Below are positions 53,306 through 61,771 of a stretch of DNA of 64,000 bases, one piece after another. The notes beneath the pieces were generated by a model, which saw nothing but the letters and a program-made list of their open reading frames with translations, ran no database searches and had not been told where the DNA came from. The translations under genes and the position numbers were made by a program. Position 1 is the stretch's first letter; each line of letters begins with the position of its first letter. The stretch is from Bacteroidota bacterium (GTDB taxonomy: Bacteria; Bacteroidota; Bacteroidia; B-17B0; Aurantibacillaceae): the NCBI GenBank assembly GCA_013697245.1, contig JACCXH010000051.1, positions 62,001 through 126,000 of the forward strand, given 5' to 3'.

Positions 53306-53706
53306 TTATTTTTGTTCAATATTGACAAGTCTTTTGCTTATAATTCCTTTTGCAGAGAAATTAATTAGCAATGCCAGTTGTAATTTGCTTGATAAAAAAT
53401 ATTGGTTTACCTGGTCAATATTAGATTTTGCAAAACGGTCGTTCTTTTTTAGCTCAATAATTATTTTGTCTTCAACTAAAAAGCCGAGATATAGCTTTCC
53501 AACAAGTTCACTTTGAAATTTAAGAGGCGCATAAAACTATTCTTTAAAATTCAAACCTGCGTTTTTGAGAGCTATTGCCATAGCTTTTTGATAATACTTT
53601 TCGGCATGACCAAAACCTAATTCAGTGAATACCTAAAATACAAAGCCTATTATTTATAACTTAATTCAGGATAAACCAGATCATCTCTTTTAAGTTTGAT
53701 TTCCAT
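53306..53706 (-). pseudogene. GxxExxY-family protein pseudogene
   Basis: Starting at an ATG (53706), the frame reads MEIKLKRDDLVYPELSYK and stops. After a frameshift it continues GFVF-stop-VFTELGFGHAEKYYQKA, then NFKE-stop-FYAPLKFQSELVGKLYLGF, VEDKIIIELKKNDRFAKSN and SSKLQLALLINFSAKGII to a final TAA at 53306. These are the clear hallmarks of GxxExxY proteins (about 130 residues, nuclease-like fold, unknown role). One frameshift and two in-frame TAG codons kill it. It interrupts the spacing between DUF1365 and the FAD oxidase-like gene and is flanked on both sides by TACGAAT-type repeats. Confidence 0.82.
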
Positions 53707-53754
53707 AACACTAAGATAACTGTTTAATTTTATTCTCTGCTGCTATGATTTGTA

Positions 53755-53850
53755 GTTTCGTGTTAATTCGTAAACCCAGTTTCGCTCATTCGTAATTAAT
53801 TCACATATCGTAAAACCAGATTTGTGGATTGTATTTAATTCGTATTTCTT
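53755..53850. repeat. ATTCGTA repeats, right flank of the GxxExxY pseudogene
   Basis: Degenerate ATTCGTA/TTCGT heptamers recur (TTCGTGTTAATTCGTAAACC, CATTCGTAATTAATTC, TTAATTCGTATTTC). They mirror the repeats on the other flank at 53.1-53.3 kb and run into the 3' end of the FAD oxidase-like gene. Confidence 0.5.
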
Positions 53851-55097
53851 AACAAGTGTTCACATAATACTACAGCGCTTGCGTAGGCGTCTTCATGAAA
53901 GCCGTATTTAAAATAACTTCCACAATAATATAATGGGCCTTTTTCATTTAATGTTTGTAATTCTTTTTGCGCGTTAATGGCTGGTACATCAAATAAAGGA
54001 TGCTCGTAATTTATTTCTTTTAAAATTTTTGCTTTAGCCACAGTTCCGGGAATGGCGTTGATGGAAACAAAATAATTTTTCTTTTTAGAAACTCCCTGTA
54101 ATCGGTTCATCCAGTATATAGTGGTTGGGATCTGTTCACCATTTCTTTCTTCGATTCTGTAATTCCAACTGCTCCAGATTGCCTTGTTCTTTGGCATTGT
54201 GGATTCATCTGTATGAACTGTTGCACTATTTTTTTGGTATTTAAACGTACCTAATAATCTTTTTTCTTCAGCACTTGGTTGGTCTAACAACGTTAAGGTC
54301 TCATCTGCATGCGAGGCAAAAATAACTTTATCAAATTCTTTTGATGTACCATCTTTTAAAAATACAATTGCTTTACCAGTATTAGTACGACTTACTTTTA
54401 CTGCACCATTATTAATATGGACCTTGTCTTTAAATGGTTTAATTAAAATTTCACGATAGGCTTGACTACCATTTGCCAGAGTGTACCATTGATGTTGTGT
54501 ATTTAAACCTAAAAAGCCATGGTTCTTAAAAAAACGAATAAGTGCAACGGCAGGAAAATCCAACATCTTGTCCATTGGCGTGCTCCATACTGCAGAGCTC
54601 ATTGGTACCAAATATTTCCACAGCACTTCTTCGCTGAAATTAAATTCTTTTATGTACTGTGCCAGCGAATGGTTCTCGTATTTTGGATTATCTAGGATCT
54701 CAACACTTATTTTGTTAAAGCGTGTGATCTCCATTAACATCTTGATGTATTTAATATTGAATAAATTTTTTCGTTGTGCAAATAAACCGTTAATGCCTGA
54801 GCCGCAATATTCCAGGCTACTGGGCCTATGTTGCACGCTAAACGACATTTCTGTTTTTTTGATCGGCGCTTTTATTTCATCAAATAATTGGCAGAGCTTA
54901 GGGTAGGTTTCAAAGTTAAATACCATAAAACCGGTATCCATAAAAACCTGTTCGCCATCTTCGTCAGTAGAAAAAGTATTGGTATGTCCTCCAATATAAT
55001 CGTTCTGCTCATACAAAGTGATATCATATTGCGTGTGTAACAAATGCCCACAACCCATTCCTGCAATACCTGTTCCTATGATCGCTACTGTTTGCAT
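53835..55097 (-). CDS. FAD-dependent amine-oxidase-like oxidoreductase
   Basis: The 420-residue flavoprotein starts MQTVAIIGTGIAGMGCGHLL with an FAD-binding GTGIAGMG, followed by LYEQNDYIGGHTNTFS (the acidic ribose-binding residue and GGH motif) and VFASHADETLTLLDQPSAEE. The C-terminal part YYCGSYFKYGFHEDAYASAVVLCEHLL is the family's closing FAD contact. Relatives in DUF1365/CFA clusters are annotated as NAD/FAD-binding or amine oxidase proteins and are thought to desaturate or oxidise methylated acyl chains. Its ATG overlaps the preceding stop by one base (TAATG), so translation is coupled to the hydrolase. Confidence 0.9.
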   Translation of the reverse strand: MQTVAIIGTGIAGMGCGHLLHTQYDITLYEQNDYIGGHTNTFSTDEDGEQVFMDTGFMVFNFETYPKLCQLFDEIKAPIKKTEMSFSVQHRPSSLEYCGSGINGLFAQRKNLFNIKYIKMLMEITRFNKISVEILDNPKYENHSLAQYIKEFNFSEEVLWKYLVPMSSAVWSTPMDKMLDFPAVALIRFFKNHGFLGLNTQHQWYTLANGSQAYREILIKPFKDKVHINNGAVKVSRTNTGKAIVFLKDGTSKEFDKVIFASHADETLTLLDQPSAEEKRLLGTFKYQKNSATVHTDESTMPKNKAIWSSWNYRIEERNGEQIPTTIYWMNRLQGVSKKKNYFVSINAIPGTVAKAKILKEINYEHPLFDVPAINAQKELQTLNEKGPLYYCGSYFKYGFHEDAYASAVVLCEHLLRNTN

Positions 55098-56227
55098 TAA
55101 CGTGTTACTGAGTTTAAAAAACGTTCTATTGCAAAAGTGCTTATCTGGCCGCTTGGCCCGTTAATATTATAATCGCAGCCATGTGTAGCCCATGGCAGGT
55201 TTAAAAAATAATGCGGCACTTTATTATCTTCTAATTTCTTATCTAAGCGTATGCTGTGTTCATATGCAACCATTGCATCATGCTCTCCATGAATGATCAG
55301 CGTTGGTGTGGAGTTTTCGGTAACATGATCCACCGCACCGGCTTCATTATATTTTTGCGGAACTTCATCAATAAGTCCACCTAAATAATCTTTAAACACT
55401 TTGTCTGTATTTAATACTAACGGGTTTCCTTTTATTCTTGCACCCCAAACCATATCGGCGGGAGCGTAAAAAGAAATTACACCTTTAATATTTGGTGTAT
55501 TTAAAGTATAAGCAGCACATAAAGCAATTTGCCCCCCTGCAGAACGGCCTAATAAAACAAAGTTTGAAGTATCGATCTTGAATTTCTCTGAATTAGCTAT
55601 AAGATAGTTTATAACATCGGTAACATCTTCAACCGGTGCAGGTGATTTATATTTTGGCGCTAAACGATAATTAATCGCTGCAACATGATAACCTTTGGCT
55701 GCTAAATAACTATTCAGGTCAGGTAATTGTTTACTGTCACCTTCGGCCCAGGACCCGCCATGTATAACAATTACACAGGGCGATACAGAGTTTTTTTGTG
55801 AAGGGAAAAGATCAATATTAAGATCTCTTTCAGGTAATTTTTTATAGGCCAAAATTTGTGGTGTAATTTTTTTCGGATTAATGCCGGAAAACATTTTAAA
55901 AAAAGAGTAGGGTTGATGTAATTGTTGCTCGTCTTCTTTAAAAGGGAATTTTTTTTTGAGATCTTCCGCCAAATTATTTCCGCGCAAATATACCTGGATA
56001 ATAGGCAGTATATAAATTAAAGTACTAAGACTACTTAATGATAAAACTGCAGTTTTGTATTTATTTGCTTTTAAGCACACAAAGAAAAAGAAGAGCGAAG
56101 CAAGTACAAAAATGTAAGGAAATTCAGTGATGGCTACTGATACGCGCCACAAAAAATTGGTTGGCGCTCTAAAGAAGACCATTAATGATAATAAAAAAAG
56201 GAGAACGGCTACAATCAAACGCCACAT
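55097..56227 (-). CDS. membrane-anchored alpha/beta-hydrolase (esterase/lipase type)
   Basis: The 376-residue protein begins with three hydrophobic helices in residues 1-90 (LIVAVLLFLLSLMVFF and later segments), followed by a hormone-sensitive-lipase-like alpha/beta-hydrolase domain. The oxyanion motif is HGGSWAEGD, the nucleophile is the Ser in GRSAGGQIAL, the acid lies in IIHGEHDAMV and the last His in ATHGCDYN. It probably hydrolyses a lipid ester at the membrane. In this operon it might release or recycle modified acyl chains; that is inference. It starts 5 bases after the CNMT-like gene's stop. Confidence 0.88.
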   Translation of the reverse strand: MWRLIVAVLLFLLSLMVFFRAPTNFLWRVSVAITEFPYIFVLASLFFFFVCLKANKYKTAVLSLSSLSTLIYILPIIQVYLRGNNLAEDLKKKFPFKEDEQQLHQPYSFFKMFSGINPKKITPQILAYKKLPERDLNIDLFPSQKNSVSPCVIVIHGGSWAEGDSKQLPDLNSYLAAKGYHVAAINYRLAPKYKSPAPVEDVTDVINYLIANSEKFKIDTSNFVLLGRSAGGQIALCAAYTLNTPNIKGVISFYAPADMVWGARIKGNPLVLNTDKVFKDYLGGLIDEVPQKYNEAGAVDHVTENSTPTLIIHGEHDAMVAYEHSIRLDKKLEDNKVPHYFLNLPWATHGCDYNINGPSGQISTFAIERFLNSVTR

Positions 56228-56232
56228 AGTTT

Positions 56233-57261
56233 TTACTTCTTAATAAATAAATAATGACTAACTATCCATTCTTCGCCATTGTTATAATTCCATAATTCTG
56301 CGCAGGCCATATAAAATATGCGCCAGTACACCCACCATTTTATAGCATTTTCTTTGCCATAGGTTTGTTCGAACAAAGGAATTATTTTGGCTCTGTGTGT
56401 ATCCATATTTTGCAGCCAGGCCTCTGAGGTCTTGCTATAATGATTACCACTTAAGTGCCAGTGTTTTTGAATATTTAAATGCTCATTAAAATAAAGTAAA
56501 AGATCATCGCTTGGCATAATGCCGCCTGTAAAAAAATATTTACTCATCCAATCGCTATCGTCTTTCACTTCAAACTTATATGCAAATTCTTTATGCGTAA
56601 AAATATGTACGAATAATTTTCCATTAGGTTTTAAAAGTGTTGCTACTTTGTGCATGAGTTTTTGATAATTACGCATGTGCTCAAACATTTCTACAGAAAC
56701 TACTCTGTCAAAAGTTTTATCTAAAGTAAAATCGTTTATATTAATAGTAATAACTGTAAGATTATTAATGTTTCTTTGTTTGGCCTGCTCATCAATATAA
56801 ATCTTTTGCGTTCGGGAATTAGAAACAACCGTAAAATTACTTTTTGGAAATTTTGCTGCCATAAACAATGAAAGCGATCCCCAGCCGCAACCCAACTCTA
56901 ATACATCCTGCCCGTCTTGTAATTCTGCACGTTGGCATGTCAATTCCAACATGTCTTTTTCAGATGTGTCGATATCCGTTACACCTTCATTCCAGTAGCC
57001 ACTGCTATATTTTAAATTTTTCCCTAAACAATATTGGTAAAATTGAGTAGGAACTTCGTAATGCTGTTCGTTTGCTTCTTGTGTATTAACTGCAATTGGC
57101 GATGCTTTTAATTCTGCTATCAATTCCATTAAATGCGCTTGCTGTGCTTCCGTATTTCCTTTGTCCTCATCCTGTAAACGCTGCTTTAATAATTTACGGA
57201 TACCAATACGTATAAGAGAATCGGGAAGTTTATCTTTTTCGAGTAATTTATCGTAAAACAT
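56233..57261 (-). CDS. CFA/coclaurine-N-methyltransferase-like SAM methyltransferase
   Basis: The 342-residue enzyme belongs to the CFA-synthase superfamily, but to the branch resembling plant coclaurine N-methyltransferases. Features are NEQHYEVPTQFYQYCLGKNLKYSSGYW, the SAM motif VLELGCGWGSLSLFMA, VSVEMFEHMRNY and DWMSKYFFTGGIMPSDDLL. It differs clearly from the other CFA-type enzyme in this operon, so the two likely act on different substrates or steps. Bacterial CNMT-like proteins commonly lie beside DUF1295, DUF1365 and photolyase genes. It starts 3 bases after the DUF1295 stop. Confidence 0.9.
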   Translation of the reverse strand: MFYDKLLEKDKLPDSLIRIGIRKLLKQRLQDEDKGNTEAQQAHLMELIAELKASPIAVNTQEANEQHYEVPTQFYQYCLGKNLKYSSGYWNEGVTDIDTSEKDMLELTCQRAELQDGQDVLELGCGWGSLSLFMAAKFPKSNFTVVSNSRTQKIYIDEQAKQRNINNLTVITININDFTLDKTFDRVVSVEMFEHMRNYQKLMHKVATLLKPNGKLFVHIFTHKEFAYKFEVKDDSDWMSKYFFTGGIMPSDDLLLYFNEHLNIQKHWHLSGNHYSKTSEAWLQNMDTHRAKIIPLFEQTYGKENAIKWWVYWRIFYMACAELWNYNNGEEWIVSHYLFIKK

Positions 57262-57264
57262 ATT

Positions 57265-58044
57265 TTATTTCTTTTTGAACCACGGAACAAATACGCTTGT
57301 GGTGCGCTGGTATTCTTTGTATGCTTCGCCTCTGCTTCTAACAGCCTGTTCTTCGGTCATAGGAATGCCTGTTACCTTAAAAAGTAAATAACCTATTGAT
57401 AAAGGACATATTGCCGAGATCCAGCCATAAGGACTTGGTAAAGCGAAAATTAAAACTGAGATCCAGAGAGAAAATTGAAAAAAGTAATTTGGGTGACGGG
57501 AATAATTCCACAATCCAAACTCACACACTTTGCCTTTTAAAGTATTGTGTTTTTTAAAATATTGTAATTGCCAGTCCGAAACGCCTTCGCCAACGATACA
57601 TATAAACCATAAACCGGCGCCAATGTATTCGATCATGGAGATTTCAGTTGCAGGATTAAGTGCAATGATAAAAAACGGCAATGCTAACATCACATTCGAA
57701 AACGCCTGCATTTGAAAAAAGAAAAAGAACTTAGTATCATTCCACTCTAAACGTAATTGTTTGTAACGGCCTTCCTCTTCTTTAATATGTCCACCAACAC
57801 GTATCAATAAATAAATACCCAATCGTAAACTCCATAACCCTGCTAACGCGCAAACTAAATTTTTTCTTTCAGAATTACCGTCCGCTAAATACAATATAAT
57901 ACCTGCAATAACAGTAAAGTTAAATGCCCAAAAAATATCTACAATACCATTGTTCTTGATCTTTAATGCCCAGAACCAAATAATGACCATGATAACAGCC
58001 ACTACTACCCAGGAAATTAAAGGAATTGAAAGGTAATTGCTCAT
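57265..58044 (-). CDS. DUF1295 membrane protein (steroid 5-alpha-reductase-like)
   Basis: The 259-residue protein has about six membrane helices and the DUF1295 signature: FWALKIKNNGIVDIFWAFNF, LRLGIYLLIRVGGHIKEEEGRY, FGLWNYSRHPNYFFQFSLWI and TEEQAVRSRGEAYKEYQR. The C-terminal NYSRHPNYF motif is shared with steroid reductases and isoprenylcysteine methyltransferases and probably binds NADPH or a lipid. It is the first gene of the lipid-modification operon and could reduce a double bond of the modified chain. The precise reaction is unknown. Confidence 0.93.
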   Translation of the reverse strand: MSNYLSIPLISWVVVAVIMVIIWFWALKIKNNGIVDIFWAFNFTVIAGIILYLADGNSERKNLVCALAGLWSLRLGIYLLIRVGGHIKEEEGRYKQLRLEWNDTKFFFFFQMQAFSNVMLALPFFIIALNPATEISMIEYIGAGLWFICIVGEGVSDWQLQYFKKHNTLKGKVCEFGLWNYSRHPNYFFQFSLWISVLIFALPSPYGWISAICPLSIGYLLFKVTGIPMTEEQAVRSRGEAYKEYQRTTSVFVPWFKKK

Positions 58045-58121
58045 AATTGTATGTTGTTTTGATCTATCGTTTTTAAATATACGTTTATCTAAGTTAAAAG
58101 TTTTTTTATATGCAGGTTTAT

Positions 58122-58850
58122 TTATTTTTCCGCGTAATAAATTGCCGCAACCCCAAAGCTTAAACTTTTAAAATGAGTGTTCTTATATTTTAGTTTGTTT
58201 AAAATAGCAGTAAAGTTCTCGTTATTCGGAAATGCCTTTACACTTTCTGTTAAATAGCTATAAGCACGGTTATCTTTTGAAAATATTTTCCCGATTGAAG
58301 GTGTAATATAAGAGAAATAAAAATTGTACAAACCTTTAATGAACCAATTCTTTGGATACGCAAATTCCAAAATAACTAATTGTCCGCCGGGTTTTAAAAC
58401 ACGGTATAAGTTATCAAGACCTTTTTCAAGATTTTGAAAATTGCGAACGCCAAAACCAACCACTATCGCGTCAAACATATTGTCGGGAAACGAAACGGTT
58501 TCCGCATTGCCATTTTCAAGTGTAATTAAGGCGTCTAATTTTAATTTTTTAATTTTTTCCCGGCCAAATTGCATCATGCCGTCGCTGATATCAATGCCAA
58601 TAATTTTTGTTGGAGCCAGTTTTGCACATTCGATGGCAAAATCGCCGGTACCTGTAGCAACATCCAATATTATTTTAGGATCTTTTGGCCTTAAAAGGTT
58701 AACACATTTTTTGCGCCAACCTTTATGAGTGCCCAATGATAAGAGCCCATTTAAAAAATCATAACGGTTGGCAATGTTATCAAACATTTGCGCAACCTGT
58801 TCTTTTTTAGGATCGTTGTTCTTATAAGGGGTAACATTATCGTGCAGCAT
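58122..58850 (-). CDS. ubiE: demethylmenaquinone methyltransferase
   Basis: The 242-residue SAM methyltransferase makes menaquinone from demethylmenaquinone. Signature stretches are VAQMFDNIANRYDFLNGLLSLG, ILDVATGTGDFAIECA (SAM motif I), DAIVVGFGVRNFQNLEKGLDNLYRVLKPGGQLVILEF and a C-terminal SLSFGVAAIYYAEK. All are diagnostic of UbiE/MenG. As Bacteroidota normally use menaquinone, the MenG role is expected. It starts 3 bases after the upstream kinase's stop. Confidence 0.96.
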   Translation of the reverse strand: MLHDNVTPYKNNDPKKEQVAQMFDNIANRYDFLNGLLSLGTHKGWRKKCVNLLRPKDPKIILDVATGTGDFAIECAKLAPTKIIGIDISDGMMQFGREKIKKLKLDALITLENGNAETVSFPDNMFDAIVVGFGVRNFQNLEKGLDNLYRVLKPGGQLVILEFAYPKNWFIKGLYNFYFSYITPSIGKIFSKDNRAYSYLTESVKAFPNNENFTAILNKLKYKNTHFKSLSFGVAAIYYAEK

Positions 58851-58853
58851 TAT

Positions 58854-59870
58854 TTATTTTACAAAATCAAGTTTTAAAGCTTCTTCAAATAATTGTGATT
58901 TGTCTATAGGCACCACACCAACCTGCTCACACACCAGGCCGCCTGCAAGATTTGCTAAGGCTGCAGTTACAATGTCATTACATTCAAGCGCCCGGCATAA
59001 AGAGGCAACGCTAATAACTGTATCACCGGCGCCGCTTACATCGGCAATACTTCTAACGTGTGCAGTTAAATGCTCCTTTACTTTTCGTGAATTGGTAATA
59101 ACACCTTTATCGGCAAGTGTAACTAAAATAGTTTCTGCTTTTTGTTTAACTCTAAAACTGCTAACGGCTCTTTGCAGCTCATTAATATTATCACCATTAA
59201 GATCCAGTTTTATTCCTTCGCGTAGTTCTTTTAAATTTGGTTTAAATAAACTTACTCCTTTGTATGTATTAAAATTTTTCTTTTTTGGATCAACGCAGGT
59301 TGGAATATTTTTACTTTTAGCTAATTCTACTACTTTGCTTACCAGTTTTGTAGTAATCAATCCTTTGTTGTAATCTTCAAATATGATCACATCAATTTTA
59401 TCGTGGTTAATAATGTAAGAGATCAAAGTAAGAAGCTGCTGTGTTTCAGACGGATCGATATCTTCTTCTACCTCTTCATCTACTCTTAATAATTGTGCGT
59501 TATTACCAATAACTCTGGTTTTTACTGTGGTAATTCTATCGCGACATTTTAAAATACCTTTTTGGCTTAATTTTTGGGCCCTTAACAAATCTAAAAAAGC
59601 AAGGCCTTCATAATCAACACCCACTACCGAACATAATATGGGGTTAGCGCCAAGGGCCTGAATATTTAAGGCTACGTTTGCCGCGCCTCCAAGCCTTCTT
59701 TCTTTTTTGCTAACTGCTACAATGGGTACAGGTGCCTCAGGAGAAATGCGACTAACTTTTCCCCATAAATAACTGTCGATCATTACATCACCAATAATAA
59801 GGACATTTAAATTATTGAAGGATTTGAAAATTTCGCGAATATGATCTTTTTTTATTGAAAATTTTTTCAT
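58854..59870 (-). CDS. rfaE1: D-glycero-beta-D-manno-heptose-7-phosphate kinase-like PfkB kinase
   Basis: The 338-residue PfkB-family kinase has VLIIGDVMIDSYLWGKVSRISPEAPVPIV, the N-terminal pattern of HldE/RfaE kinases, GGAANVALNIQALGA, FEDYNKGLIT and the ATP/active-site motif DVSGAGDTVISVA near residue 275. The nucleotidyltransferase domain of bifunctional HldE is absent, so only heptose-7-phosphate is made to the bisphosphate here. It feeds LPS core heptose synthesis. It lies 14 bases after the aminotransferase gene's stop on the same strand. Confidence 0.92.
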   Translation of the reverse strand: MKKFSIKKDHIREIFKSFNNLNVLIIGDVMIDSYLWGKVSRISPEAPVPIVAVSKKERRLGGAANVALNIQALGANPILCSVVGVDYEGLAFLDLLRAQKLSQKGILKCRDRITTVKTRVIGNNAQLLRVDEEVEEDIDPSETQQLLTLISYIINHDKIDVIIFEDYNKGLITTKLVSKVVELAKSKNIPTCVDPKKKNFNTYKGVSLFKPNLKELREGIKLDLNGDNINELQRAVSSFRVKQKAETILVTLADKGVITNSRKVKEHLTAHVRSIADVSGAGDTVISVASLCRALECNDIVTAALANLAGGLVCEQVGVVPIDKSQLFEEALKLDFVK

Positions 59871-59884
59871 TGGTAAACAAAAAA

Positions 59885-61081
59885 TTATTGAAGTTTTGAC
59901 AAAGCTTCTTTCATTCTTTTTAAAGCTTCTTTTAAATTCTCTTCACTGGTAGCGTATGAAAAACGAATATAAATATCGTCGCCAAACGCAGCACCTGGAA
60001 CTAATGCCAGGTGACCCTCGTCTAATAAATAAAGCGAAAGGTCGGTGGCGTTATTGATCACATGATCTTTATATTTTTTTCCGAAATAATAAGATACTTC
60101 GGGATATACATAAAAGGCACCCTGCGGAACGTTAGTTTTTAAACCCGGAATTTCTTTCATTAAACTTAAAACAAGATCCCTTCTTTTTAAGAAAGCATCG
60201 CGCATAGGTTTTATATAGGTTGCGTAATCCAGCTCCATGGCTTTGTGCATAGCTTTTTGTGTAATGCTGCAGGTAGCCGATGTAAACTGCCCTTGCATTT
60301 TATCACAAGCCTGTGCCAGCCATTTTGGTGCGGCCATAATTCCTCCGCGCCAGCCTGTCATCGCAAAACCTTTTGAAACGCCATTGATAGTAATAACCCT
60401 TTCTTTTATAAAATCAAACTGGGCAAAACTTTCGTGGCCGCTAACAAAATTAATGTGTTCATAGATCTCATCGCTGAGAACATAAAGCTCGTCGTGTTTT
60501 GCAATAACTTCAGCCAAAGCTTTTAACTCTGCCTTTGTATACACACTGCCTGTTGGGTTGCAAGGTGTACTAAGCATGATCAAACGCGACTTTGGTGTAA
60601 TGGCTTTTTCTAACTGCTCGGGCGAGATCTTAAAATCCGCTTCGATCTTTGTATCAACAATTACCGGAGTTCCTTCTGCAAGTTTTAATATTTCTAAATA
60701 GCTTACCCAAAATGGTGCCGGTATAATTACTTCATCTCCCGGGTTAACAAGGCACAACACCGCGTTTGCAATACTTTGTTTGGCGCCCGTTGAAACTACA
60801 ATTTGATCGGCAGTATATACTAAATTATTATCGCGTTTAAATTTACCACAAATGGCTTCTCTTAATTCCAAATAACCCGAAACGTGTGTGTAATAACTAT
60901 AATTATCATCTATCGCTTTTTTGGCGGCATCTTTAATTATTTGCGGTGTAGAAAAATCAGGTTCGCCAAGACTTAAACTTATAATATCAATTCCTGCAGC
61001 TTTTAACTCACGACTTTTTCTTGCCATCGCAATTGTTTGCGATTCAGATATTTTATTTACTCTATTTGATAAATGTGTCAT
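59885..61081 (-). CDS. pyridoxal-phosphate aspartate-type aminotransferase
   Basis: The 398-residue class I aminotransferase carries SLSLGEPDFSTPQIIKDA, VSTGAKQSIANAVLCLVNPGDEVIIPAPFWVSYLE, CNPTGSVYTKAELK, LSDEIYEHINF and the PLP-lysine motif NGVSKGFAMTGWRGG. The Lys/Arg residues match the Thermus-type aspartate/prephenate aminotransferases. It may convert aspartate and other acidic amino acids and possibly prephenate. It leads a short minus-strand run with the heptose kinase and ubiE. Confidence 0.94.
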   Translation of the reverse strand: MTHLSNRVNKISESQTIAMARKSRELKAAGIDIISLSLGEPDFSTPQIIKDAAKKAIDDNYSYYTHVSGYLELREAICGKFKRDNNLVYTADQIVVSTGAKQSIANAVLCLVNPGDEVIIPAPFWVSYLEILKLAEGTPVIVDTKIEADFKISPEQLEKAITPKSRLIMLSTPCNPTGSVYTKAELKALAEVIAKHDELYVLSDEIYEHINFVSGHESFAQFDFIKERVITINGVSKGFAMTGWRGGIMAAPKWLAQACDKMQGQFTSATCSITQKAMHKAMELDYATYIKPMRDAFLKRRDLVLSLMKEIPGLKTNVPQGAFYVYPEVSYYFGKKYKDHVINNATDLSLYLLDEGHLALVPGAAFGDDIYIRFSYATSEENLKEALKRMKEALSKLQ

Positions 61082-61276
61082 AATGTATAAGCACTAAATT
61101 TAATAACAATTTTAATGAGAATGCCGGGTTTTAAAAAATAAAAGTAAAGGTATTTGTATTGTTATTTTTCGACATTTTCAATATTAGGACAGTGTTTAAG
61201 GTTTTAATATTAAAAATAATGATAAAGATCTTACTTTTCCTTATCGAAATACCCTAAATGAGTAAAAAATGAACGA

Positions 61277-61771
61277 TTATACCTTCTTTCCAAGAATGAT
61301 AAGGTCTCTCATGGTCCCATCCATATCGGCAATTGATGGTAAATGGGCCCATTTTTCAAACTTGAACTGGTAAAATAGTTTTAAGCTGGGTTTGTTATGG
61401 CCAAAAATAAAACCTAAAAGTGAGTGAATATTGAGCAATGGGCAAACGGCTATAGCTTTTTGCAAACAAATTTTACCCAGCCCTTTTCCACGCATTTTTT
61501 CTTCCAGGTAAATGCTTACTTCAACTGTACCGTTATAAGCTGGGCGGCCATAAAATGAATTAAAACTCATCCAACCGGCATATTCGTTATCAACATTTAC
61601 TAACCAAAGCGGCCTTTTATCTGCCGAATGTGCATTGAACCATTGGATCTTGCTTTCAACCGTTACAGGTTCAAGATCGGCAGTAACAAGGCGTGAAGCT
61701 ACCGTGGAATTATAGGTTGCTACAATTTTTGGCAGGTCGTTAACAGATGCAAATATAAATTCAACCTCCAT
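61277..61771 (-). CDS. GNAT-family N-acetyltransferase
   Basis: The 164-residue GNAT protein begins MEVEFIFASVNDLPKIVATYNSTVASRLV and has the acetyl-CoA loop EKMRGKGLGKICLQKAI (R/Q-x-x-G-x-G/A). The N-terminal DLPKIVATYN and the TADLEPVTVE region resemble phosphinothricin acetyltransferase relatives, which acetylate amino groups of small molecules. The substrate is unknown. Its ATG overlaps the hflX stop by one base, so it is translationally coupled to hflX. Confidence 0.88.
   Translation of the reverse strand: MEVEFIFASVNDLPKIVATYNSTVASRLVTADLEPVTVESKIQWFNAHSADKRPLWLVNVDNEYAGWMSFNSFYGRPAYNGTVEVSIYLEEKMRGKGLGKICLQKAIAVCPLLNIHSLLGFIFGHNKPSLKLFYQFKFEKWAHLPSIADMDGTMRDLIILGKKV

Noticed and set aside
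53322-53516. 64-codon plus-strand ORF
   Set aside because: It is the antisense of the GxxExxY pseudogene; the minus-strand frame gives clear family motifs.
58900-59373. 157-codon plus-strand open frame
   Set aside because: It lies wholly inside the heptose kinase gene on the other strand; its Ser/Leu-rich sequence is what an antisense shadow gives. The same reasoning removed the open frames at 28447-28893, 45969-46283 and 54568-54906.
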